Shown piece by piece: positions 1 to 8,041 of a stretch of DNA of 64,000 nt. How positions within the stretch are numbered: position 1 is the first letter of the stretch; each line of letters begins with the position of its first letter. This DNA is from Chitinophaga eiseniae (GTDB lineage: Bacteria > Bacteroidota > Bacteroidia > Chitinophagales > Chitinophagaceae), in NCBI RefSeq assembly GCF_012641265.1, contig NZ_JABAHZ010000004.1:682001-746000 (forward strand). Reading direction: 5' to 3'. Position numbers and translations under genes: made by a program. Under the pieces are notes generated by a model. That model had not been told where the DNA came from and did no database searches. It saw nothing but the letters and a program-made list of their open reading frames with translations.

Positions 1-91
1 GCTGCTTTTTTTATCAGAAAGAGCTGGAGGAAAAAGACAGGAAATCCCGATACCTGATTATCCGTATTTTTTATTTATAAACGATTCAAGT

Positions 92-3000
92 ATGCCATCA
101 TCCCGGTTCATGATCGCTTTGCTGCTTAGTTGGTTAATTGCTATATCCTGCAAGCAAAAGCAGTCCCTCTTTCGGCCAATATCCCCGCAACAATCGGGGA
201 TTACCTTTAACAATAAAATAGTGGAAAGTGATTCTCTCAACCCCATCGATGTCACTAATATTTATAATGGGGGAGGTGTGGGCATTGGGGATTTCAACAA
301 TGACGGTTTGCCCGATATATATTTCACAGGAAATATGGTTGCCTGCAAATTGTATTTAAACAAAGGGAGCTTGAAATTTGAGGACGTCACGGATGTTGCG
401 GGAGTAGGCGGAAGCAAAAAATGGTGCAGGGGGGTAGCCGTTGTAGATATCAATAATGATGGGTGGATGGATATGTATGTATGCGCCTCTATGGATAAAG
501 ATCCACAAAAGAGAAAAAATCTTCTTTATATTAACCAGGGAGTGAATAAAGAAGGGATTCCTACCTTTAAGGAAGAAGCTGCGGCCTATGGGCTCGATGA
601 CAGCACACACTCTACCATGGCTACTTTTTTTGATTATGATAATGACGGTGATCTGGATGTTTACATTGTAGTAAACGAAATTCTTCCCAATGTAAATCCT
701 TCCGTTTTCAAATCTAAAATTACAGATGGAACGTTTCCCAGTACCGGCCGGCTTTACCGGAATGATATGGATAGCGTATTGCATCATCCTGTATTTACGG
801 ATGTAACAAAACAGGCCGGCGTTACTATCGAAGGGTATGGGCATGGCGCTACCATTGCAGATATCAACAAAGACGGATGGAAGGATATTTTTGTAACCAA
901 CGATTTTATTGCCAACGACCTGTTGTATATCAATAATCATGATGGCACATTTACAGACAAAGCAGCGTCTTATTTTAAGCATACTTCTGCCAATGGGATG
1001 GGACAGGATGTAATAGACATCAACAATGATGGATTATCTGATATCGTGGAACTGGATATGAACCCGGAAGATAATTACCGGAAAAAGATGATGTTGGGCG
1101 CAAATAGCTACCAGACATTTCAACTTAATGATTTCTTTAAATATCAATACCAGTATGTCAGAAACTCCATACAGTTGAATGAAGGGCCGCGACTCAATGC
1201 CAACGACTCAATCGGGGACCCTATATTCAGCGAAACAGGGTACTTTTCGGGCGTATCGGAAACAGACTGGAGCTGGTGTCCTTTGGTAGCAGATTTTGAC
1301 AATGATGGATGGCGGGATCTGGTTGTAACCAACGGTTTTCCCAAAGATGTAACAGACCGCGATTTTATTGCCTACCGGCAGGAGTCGGCGCCTGTTACGC
1401 CACAGTCCAATACCCTTGCACAAATTCCGCAGGTAAAACTACATAAATACGCGTTTCATAATAATGGTGATGGCAGATTTACAGACGTATCGCTTAGCTG
1501 GGGGCTAACCACGACCGCGTTCTCAAATGGCGCGGCTTATGCCGACCTGGACAATGACGGTGATCTGGATATGGTGATCAATAATATCAATGATGAGGCG
1601 TCTGTTTATGAGAACACGATGATGGATACAAAACCCAAAAACAAACATTACTTGTCGGTACAGCTGACAGGCGATTCACTGAATATAAATGGACTGGGGG
1701 CATGGATCGGGTTATATTATGGAAATCAGCAGCAAGCCTATGAGCAAACTCCTTATCGGGGATACCTGTCGAGCATCCAGTTAAATCCTCATTTTGGACT
1801 TGGAGAGGTGTCAACAATTGATTCGCTGGTGATTAAATGGCCCGATGGAGGCAAGCAGGTGGTGATGAATGTAAAAGCTGACCAGGTTATAAAGATCAAT
1901 AAATCCGATGCCAGGGAGCATTACGATTGGTTCGTTCCCGCACTTGCTCAGAACAACCTTTTCAGGGAAATTACTGATTCATTGGGTATCACATACAAAC
2001 ATTCCCAGGAGGACTATATAGATTTCAACATCCAAAAATTACTGCCGCATAAGCTTTCAGAATATGGTCCTTCACTGGCGGCGGGTGATCTGAATGGCGA
2101 TGGCCTGGATGATATGGTGATTGGAGGAAATTCGTACCTGGGCGCCAGCGCTTTATTTCAACAGTCCAACGGTTCATTTCTCCGGAAAGTGATTGTACCA
2201 CCCGTTGATGGAATGGGCAAAGATTTCCAGGATATGGGTATTGCACTGTTTGATGCGGATGGAGATGGAGACCTGGATCTCTATATTGCACATGGGGGCT
2301 ATGAAAGTAAGTCCAACACGGCCGCCTACCAGGATCTTTTTTTTATTAATAATGGCAAGGGCGATTTCCAAAAAGATTCACTGGCGTTTCCCCAGAATTA
2401 TACCAGCAAATCATGCGTGCGTGCAGTAGATTATGACAAAGACGGGGATCTCGATCTGTTTGTTGCCGGGCGGGTAGATCCATGGCATTACCCGGGCGCG
2501 GTATCAGGGTTTATTTATCGTAATGACTCAAAGAACGGGCAGATAAAATTTGTAGATGTGACCCGCGATGTTGCCGGAGGGTTAAACAATATAGGCCTGG
2601 TGTGTGACGCGCTTGTTACTGATTTTGATAACGATGGCTGGCCAGACCTGGTGCTGGCAGGAGAATGGATGCCGCTTACCTTTTTTAGAAATGAAAAAGG
2701 TCACTTCAAAAATATAACTGAAAAGACAGGTATATCGGACCAGGTAGGCTGGTGGAATAGTTTAGCAGCAGGTGATTTTGATAATGATGGAGATATAGAT
2801 TTTATTGCAGGAAACCTGGGTCTTAATTCATTTTACAAAGCATCGCAGCAATACCCTGCTACTATTTATGCGAAAGACTTCGACAATAACGGCAGCTTCG
2901 ATGCCATCCCTGCCATATATCTACCGGCAAGCCAGGAAGATACTACCCGGAAAGAATTTCCTGTTCCCGGCAGGGACGACCTGGTAAAACAGATCATTGG

Positions 3001-3673
3001 GATGCGCTCAAAATTCCAGAATTATAAATCGTATGCTACCGCTACCATGGATCAGTTATTCACTAAAGAGCAGCTGGCTGGCGTATTGAAGCTACAAGCC
3101 AATAATTTCCATTCTTCTTTTTGCAGAAATGATGGAAATGGAAAATTCACCCTGATCGCTTTACCGCTTAAAGCCCAGCTGTCTGCATTGAATGGAATGG
3201 TGACGGATGATTTTGACGGAGATGGTAATCTTGACCTGGTCATCAATACAAATGATTATGGAACAGATGTATCTGTTGGCCGCTACGACGCCTTAAATGG
3301 TTTGATGCTAAGAGGGGATGGCAAAGGAAATTTTGTGCCGCAATCTATTCTCCAGAGTGGAATCTTTATTCCGGGTAATGGAAAGGCCCTGGTAAAACTG
3401 AGAAGTAAGAAAGATGCCTACCTGCTGGCAGCGGCACAAAATCGCGGGCCGCTCAAAGTATTTACGTCGAAGAAGGATAGCAGACATATTCCCTTACAAC
3501 CTGGCGATGTAACTGCCGAATTTTTATTTAAAGATGGGAGAAAACAAAGACAGGAATGTTATGATGGCTCCTCCTTCCTTTCACAGTCAGCAAGGTTTCT
3601 TCGCGTTGGTAACCAGGTGGCATCGGTGGCTATTACCGACCGCAATGGCAAAATAAGAAAGCAGTCTTTCTAA
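92..3673 (+). CDS. FG-GAP/VCBS repeat lipoprotein with ASPIC/UnbV domain
   Basis: Predicted surface or periplasmic lipoprotein of 1193 residues. The N-terminus is a hydrophobic segment ending in a lipobox with Cys at residue 20 (AISCKQ). At least fourteen calcium-binding loops of the DxNxDGxxD type are visible, for example DFNNDGLPD, DYDNDGDLD, DLNGDGLDD and DFDGDGNLD, which indicates FG-GAP/VCBS beta-propeller blades. A stretch near residues 530-610 (GAWIGLYYGNQQ to WPDGGKQV) matches the ASPIC/UnbV domain that typically sits between propellers in CRTAC1-like proteins. Family members in Bacteroidota often accompany glycan-uptake genes, but their function is unknown; binding of a polymer or partner protein is inferred. 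The reading frame stays open upstream to the window edge, but the lipoprotein signal supports the start used here. It lies 51 bp upstream of the haloperoxidase-like gene on the same strand and is probably cotranscribed with it. Confidence 0.88.
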   Translation: MPSSRFMIALLLSWLIAISCKQKQSLFRPISPQQSGITFNNKIVESDSLNPIDVTNIYNGGGVGIGDFNNDGLPDIYFTGNMVACKLYLNKGSLKFEDVTDVAGVGGSKKWCRGVAVVDINNDGWMDMYVCASMDKDPQKRKNLLYINQGVNKEGIPTFKEEAAAYGLDDSTHSTMATFFDYDNDGDLDVYIVVNEILPNVNPSVFKSKITDGTFPSTGRLYRNDMDSVLHHPVFTDVTKQAGVTIEGYGHGATIADINKDGWKDIFVTNDFIANDLLYINNHDGTFTDKAASYFKHTSANGMGQDVIDINNDGLSDIVELDMNPEDNYRKKMMLGANSYQTFQLNDFFKYQYQYVRNSIQLNEGPRLNANDSIGDPIFSETGYFSGVSETDWSWCPLVADFDNDGWRDLVVTNGFPKDVTDRDFIAYRQESAPVTPQSNTLAQIPQVKLHKYAFHNNGDGRFTDVSLSWGLTTTAFSNGAAYADLDNDGDLDMVINNINDEASVYENTMMDTKPKNKHYLSVQLTGDSLNINGLGAWIGLYYGNQQQAYEQTPYRGYLSSIQLNPHFGLGEVSTIDSLVIKWPDGGKQVVMNVKADQVIKINKSDAREHYDWFVPALAQNNLFREITDSLGITYKHSQEDYIDFNIQKLLPHKLSEYGPSLAAGDLNGDGLDDMVIGGNSYLGASALFQQSNGSFLRKVIVPPVDGMGKDFQDMGIALFDADGDGDLDLYIAHGGYESKSNTAAYQDLFFINNGKGDFQKDSLAFPQNYTSKSCVRAVDYDKDGDLDLFVAGRVDPWHYPGAVSGFIYRNDSKNGQIKFVDVTRDVAGGLNNIGLVCDALVTDFDNDGWPDLVLAGEWMPLTFFRNEKGHFKNITEKTGISDQVGWWNSLAAGDFDNDGDIDFIAGNLGLNSFYKASQQYPATIYAKDFDNNGSFDAIPAIYLPASQEDTTRKEFPVPGRDDLVKQIIGMRSKFQNYKSYATATMDQLFTKEQLAGVLKLQANNFHSSFCRNDGNGKFTLIALPLKAQLSALNGMVTDDFDGDGNLDLVINTNDYGTDVSVGRYDALNGLMLRGDGKGNFVPQSILQSGIFIPGNGKALVKLRSKKDAYLLAAAQNRGPLKVFTSKKDSRHIPLQPGDVTAEFLFKDGRKQRQECYDGSSFLSQSARFLRVGNQVASVAITDRNGKIRKQSF

Positions 3674-3724
3674 CGGATAAATAAAAATTCACTATACCAG
3701 TTTTTTCCTGTTAAAATAGAAAAG

Positions 3725-5050
3725 ATGAAAAGAAAATTTGTGAAGTGTTGTTGGCTGTCCGGCTGCATCATTTTTTTGATGGCCTGCAGCGGTAAAAAGA
3801 CGACCAATCATATATCCGACGCAGTAATATTACATCAAAACCAGGATCTTCTCACAGAGGTGATTATTTATGATGTATTTACGCCTCCGGTAGCTGCGCG
3901 GCTTTATATCTATACTTCATTGGCTTCCTATGAGGCTATCAGGTTTAGCAAACCAGGCGAGGCTTCTATTGCCGGGAAATTGAGAGGGTTTGCAAAAATG
4001 CCCGAACCGGAAAAAGGGAAGTCTTATGATTATACCCTGGCTGCTTCCGAAGCTTTTTTCACAGTGACCCGTAACATCAAGGTTTTTTCGGTCGACTCTC
4101 TGAAACAGCATGAAGATTTTGTGTATGGTATGTTCAGGGAGAAATTAGATGAGGAGACCTATAAACGATCGATCGCATTTGGAGATACCATTGCCAAAGC
4201 AATACTGGCCAGAGCAAAGAATGACGGGTATTTAATATCAAGGGGAAAACCTAAATACCTGGGTAGTAAAGCACCCGGAAAATGGAGGCCTACACCACCT
4301 GATTATTTAGACGGCGTGGAATGGTGCTGGAACACAATGAAAACAATGGTACTGGATTCTGCTTCCCAGTTTATGCCTCCCCGGCCCCCACAGTATAGCA
4401 TAGACACTAATAGTTTTTTTTATAAAAATGCCAACGAGGTATATGCCATCAATAAAAACTTAACAAAAGAACAAAAGATTATTGCCCGGTATTGGGATGA
4501 TAATCCTTTTGTAATAGAACATTCCGGTCACCTGATGTTCGGTACAAAGAAAATAACGCCTGGGGGGCACTGGATGGGCATCGCTGCTATTGCAGCCAAA
4601 CAAACAAACGCCGATCCGGTACAGGTGGCAAAGGGATATGTTATGACTGCCATAGCCTTGTATGATGCATTTATAGCCTGCTGGGATGAAAAGTACAGGA
4701 GTAGTGTAGTGCGCCCGGTAACATACATTAATGAACACATAGATAATAACTTTGTACCCTTTTTACAAACACCGCCATTCCCGGAATATACCAGCGGACA
4801 TAGTGCGATCACGGCTGCAGCTTCTACCGTGCTGGGATATATGTATGGTAATAATTTTTCTTTCCAGGATACCAGTGATCTTCGGTATATCGGCATGCAG
4901 CGGCATTTCAACTCGTTCCAGGCGGCAGCGGCGGAAGCTTCTATCAGCCGCGTATACGGCGGTATTCATTATCGCACAGGTGTTGAAGCCGGGGCTGAAC
5001 AGGGAAAGAAAGTAGGAAATCTAATTATTGAGCGGGTGCTGGAGAAATAA
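3725..5050 (+). CDS. Vanadium-dependent haloperoxidase / PAP2-like lipoprotein
   Basis: A 441-residue exported lipoprotein (lipobox LMAC, Cys about residue 21) of the vanadium haloperoxidase/PAP2 phosphatase superfamily. The metal- or phosphate-binding signature is present in order: K323 and R330-P331 (KYRSSVVRP), the SGH triad about 357-359 (PEYTSGHSAI), then R409 and H415 (SRVYGGIH). These correspond to the Lys-Arg-...-Ser-Gly-His-...-Arg-His vanadate pocket of the family. Sequence alone cannot separate a halide oxidase from an acid phosphatase. The gene follows the FG-GAP/ASPIC lipoprotein by 51 bp and precedes a hairpin terminator, so the two probably form a bicistronic unit whose products meet at the cell surface or in the periplasm (inference). 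Confidence 0.86.
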   Translation: MKRKFVKCCWLSGCIIFLMACSGKKTTNHISDAVILHQNQDLLTEVIIYDVFTPPVAARLYIYTSLASYEAIRFSKPGEASIAGKLRGFAKMPEPEKGKSYDYTLAASEAFFTVTRNIKVFSVDSLKQHEDFVYGMFREKLDEETYKRSIAFGDTIAKAILARAKNDGYLISRGKPKYLGSKAPGKWRPTPPDYLDGVEWCWNTMKTMVLDSASQFMPPRPPQYSIDTNSFFYKNANEVYAINKNLTKEQKIIARYWDDNPFVIEHSGHLMFGTKKITPGGHWMGIAAIAAKQTNADPVQVAKGYVMTAIALYDAFIACWDEKYRSSVVRPVTYINEHIDNNFVPFLQTPPFPEYTSGHSAITAAASTVLGYMYGNNFSFQDTSDLRYIGMQRHFNSFQAAAAEASISRVYGGIHYRTGVEAGAEQGKKVGNLIIERVLEK

Positions 5051-5054
5051 TTAT

Positions 5055-5078
5055 TAAGCCCCCTGGAAAGGGGGCTTA
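5055..5078. terminator. Hairpin between convergent genes
   Basis: A perfect 9-bp stem (TAAGCCCCC / GGGGGCTTA) closes a six-base loop just after the haloperoxidase-like gene and before the 3' end of the opposing GH92 gene. It has no long T tract, so termination strength is uncertain. Confidence 0.6.
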
Positions 5079-5232
5079 TTGCTGCCAGATTTGCTCTTGC
5101 ATTTAACTATCGACAGCGGTTTAAAACAGGAATTGGTTTGTAACACTATCTATTGTAAAATATAACCTATATCTTCTATTGATCTGATCCTGCCTGACGG
5201 AAAAATTTGTTAAGTCTTTTTTATGAGTATAG

Positions 5233-7998
5233 TTATTTTTTTGTTCCCCAGGAGAGATTCGGTTTGGCTCCCAGCCATAGTTCCAATAGTCCCCCTTTGC
5301 TGAAGTCTGCATGGGAAAAGAAAAATTGTTGATGATCCCTGCCATTCAGGGATGCTTTTTGTATGTAACAATTTTCCCTGGAGTTATTATAGGTCTTAAT
5401 CACGAATGTTTTTCCCGGGTAATAGTTGTTATTGAGTTTTATGACTATTTCGTCAAAAACCGGGCTGGTAATATCATACACCGGGTCAATAGCGCAGGTG
5501 CCATTGAGACTGAATAGCCCGATGGATGTTAAAGCGCTTACGCCTCCCATCTGTCCCTGGTCTTCATCATGGCCGCCATAACCTTTATCCGGTGTAACGG
5601 CACCATAGGCTTGTTCATTTACCCTGCGTACCCAGTATTGCGTCAGATCGGGGCGCCCGGCATAATTAAAAACATGCGCATTGGAGCAGCCCGGCTGATT
5701 AGCATAGCTTACGTACCCTGACCCATAGCCGTATACAAAATCCTGATCCTTTGATTGTTCAAATGCGAAATTCAGTTTTTTGCAAAGGGTATCTGCACCA
5801 CCCATTAATTCGGCGAGTTGGGTGATACCGTGAGAAACAGACCAGGTTGCCTGCCAGGCATTTGCTTCCACCCAGCCGCTGCCGTCCAGCGGGTTCCGGT
5901 GTAACCAGGCGCCGTCTTCCTTTTTTGGAAAGAGCAGCTTTTGATCGGCGTCAAAAAGTTTTGTCCAGCCTTGTGAGCGTTTATAGAAATAATTAAAATC
6001 ATTCTTTTTGCCTAATTTCTTTGCCATTTGAGCCAATGCCCAATCCTGGAAAGTGATTTCCGTGGTGATGCCTGCATTGGATGGGTAGTATCCATTTTTA
6101 ATATAAAACTCCATTTCTTCTTTACCTCCCATCATACCTCCTGGTGCGTGATTTTGTTTCATTGCATCATAAGCCTTTAGCACGGCAGTTTTTTTCAGCA
6201 CTCCTTTCTGATAGGCAGAAGTGATCAGGTTGGTAGCCGGGCAGCCTGTCATGATAAACGTATATCCGCCCGCGTTCGGCCCCCTGGGAAGTAGTTTGCC
6301 ATTTTCGGCGTATTGGACCAGGCAGGCAGCAAAATCGTCGAGTACTTCCGGCCAGGCCAATCCCCATAATATGTTTAGATTCCATTGGGTGAGCCAGAAG
6401 GCATCTGAATTGTACATGTGGAACTTCACCTTACCATTATCATCTTTGGGTAATGTCCGTATTTTGAACTTTGTATTCACGGTAAAGTTTCCACGTCTTT
6501 CTCCTTCGGTATTATCGGGATAGTCTCCTGATACATCATCGAGTTTATGACGTCCCAGTAAAACATGCCAGAGGTCTGTATAGAATTTTTTCCGTTGGTT
6601 GTCACTGCCGCCTTTTACAGAGATGCGGCCCAGCATTTCATTCCATTCTTTTTGAGAATCTTCACGGAGTTGATTGAAATTCCAATGTTTGCATTCTGAT
6701 TCCAGGTTACGACGGGCGTTTTCAACACTGGTATAGGAAACGGCGACTTTTAGCTGCACTGTTTCTCCGGCTTTTACATGATATCGTGCAGATACGCCTG
6801 TGGTAGGCGCATCATAGTAACTCATGCTACCGCTGTTTTTTGCTGTTTTCTCCGGGCTGCCCGCCAGCGTTTTTACATCGGATAGATCACGATGTCCATC
6901 CCAGCCATTAAGGGTTTCGAATGGTTTTTCAAAATCGATGGCGAAGTAAATCCTGACATTTTCGGGACCGCCCCATAGCCTGCCAGTTGTATTAACCGAG
7001 CCTTCAACGCGTGTTCCGCTTACTCTTTCCACGTGGGCATCGGTCATGGTGGTGGTAGACACATACCCGCCCAGGTTGATTAAAATATCAGACAGGGCAT
7101 CCTGCGTATAAGTGAAGCGGTAAAAGCTTACCCGGTCGCCGGCTGTTTGTTCTACCCATACTTTATAATCATCCAGAAAAAGGCGATGATAACCAGGTTG
7201 GACAATTTCACCATCATGGGAAAACTTCGATTTCCATCCTTGTTCTCCTTTATTGGGAGCAACAATGCCTGTTGTTGGCATCAGCGTTATCCCTGAAAGC
7301 ATCCAGCAATGAACTTGTGGAAACCCCAGTACTTCTGTTGAATTAAAGTTATATCCTCCTCCGTATTGATTCTTGTTGCGGGTGAGCGGAGCTGCGCCGA
7401 TCATGCCAAATGGCTGGCTCCCGGTAACAAAGAAAAAGTAACGGCCGCGTGTTGTTTCTATATAAGGATCTACCAGGGAAATGGGGTCTGAAACCTGGGA
7501 AACAGCGGGATAAACTTCCACTTCCGACAAACCAATGTTGGGGCCGTCGCCGTCTGTTGTTTCGAAGCGTACCCAGTTGACCGTCTGGTCTGAAAAGGTA
7601 ACTACCTTCGGTGCTCCGTCGTTAGGTATTTCAAAGACCGGTATCCGGGTGCCATTACTGAAGATGAGCATCCCTCCGGCGTTATGAGAGGTTTTTGTAG
7701 GGCGGTCGTAAAGGATAATTTTATTGATGGTCTGTGGTTGTTCCCAATCCAGTTGTATCCATGGATAGTCAATTAATCCCCAGAAGGTGACCGCACTTTT
7801 TGATATCCATTCTCCTGCGCCATCAGTCCTTATAATGCCATCAATCACATGAGCAGCGCTTCCCTTTTCATTCAACTCAGAGGATGCCGTTATCTTTGCT
7901 TTGCTGGCGATACTACCGGGTCCGGCATATAAGGAACTGCAGCAAAACATCAGTAATAAAACGATGCTGCCGGTGATCAGTAATTGTATTCTTTGCAT
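5233..7998 (-). CDS. GH92 family alpha-mannosidase with N-terminal discoidin-like domain
   Basis: Secreted exo-acting alpha-mannosidase candidate of 921 residues with a signal peptide (hydrophobic residues about 8-24). Residues 30-165 resemble an F5/8 type C (discoidin) carbohydrate-binding module (AAHVIDG near the start, GLSEVEVYP at the end). The remainder has the GH92 layout: a beta-sandwich, then an alpha/alpha toroid with YNSDAFWLTQW. Near residues 808-818 the acidic loop reads GGHDEDQGQMGG. Most GH92 enzymes have GNxDxGQMSAWYV there, so this member is divergent although acidic residues remain. GH92 enzymes are calcium-dependent inverting alpha-mannosidases acting on N-glycans or mannans. 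The gene is second in a minus-strand operon, 43 bp after a GH38-like gene, under the proposed GntR operator. Confidence 0.85.
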   Translation of the reverse strand: MQRIQLLITGSIVLLLMFCCSSLYAGPGSIASKAKITASSELNEKGSAAHVIDGIIRTDGAGEWISKSAVTFWGLIDYPWIQLDWEQPQTINKIILYDRPTKTSHNAGGMLIFSNGTRIPVFEIPNDGAPKVVTFSDQTVNWVRFETTDGDGPNIGLSEVEVYPAVSQVSDPISLVDPYIETTRGRYFFFVTGSQPFGMIGAAPLTRNKNQYGGGYNFNSTEVLGFPQVHCWMLSGITLMPTTGIVAPNKGEQGWKSKFSHDGEIVQPGYHRLFLDDYKVWVEQTAGDRVSFYRFTYTQDALSDILINLGGYVSTTTMTDAHVERVSGTRVEGSVNTTGRLWGGPENVRIYFAIDFEKPFETLNGWDGHRDLSDVKTLAGSPEKTAKNSGSMSYYDAPTTGVSARYHVKAGETVQLKVAVSYTSVENARRNLESECKHWNFNQLREDSQKEWNEMLGRISVKGGSDNQRKKFYTDLWHVLLGRHKLDDVSGDYPDNTEGERRGNFTVNTKFKIRTLPKDDNGKVKFHMYNSDAFWLTQWNLNILWGLAWPEVLDDFAACLVQYAENGKLLPRGPNAGGYTFIMTGCPATNLITSAYQKGVLKKTAVLKAYDAMKQNHAPGGMMGGKEEMEFYIKNGYYPSNAGITTEITFQDWALAQMAKKLGKKNDFNYFYKRSQGWTKLFDADQKLLFPKKEDGAWLHRNPLDGSGWVEANAWQATWSVSHGITQLAELMGGADTLCKKLNFAFEQSKDQDFVYGYGSGYVSYANQPGCSNAHVFNYAGRPDLTQYWVRRVNEQAYGAVTPDKGYGGHDEDQGQMGGVSALTSIGLFSLNGTCAIDPVYDITSPVFDEIVIKLNNNYYPGKTFVIKTYNNSRENCYIQKASLNGRDHQQFFFSHADFSKGGLLELWLGAKPNLSWGTKK

Positions 7999-8041
7999 AC
8001 GAATAAAGGTTTAAGGGATGGCGACAGGCCACCTTAGTTTA

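Noticed and set aside
3..80. Short open stretch ending in a stop at 78-80 that could be the tail of an upstream gene
   Set aside because: Only 25 codons are visible (FYQKELEEKDRKSR) and no family can be assigned; the second frame is also open to the edge, so coding cannot be shown.
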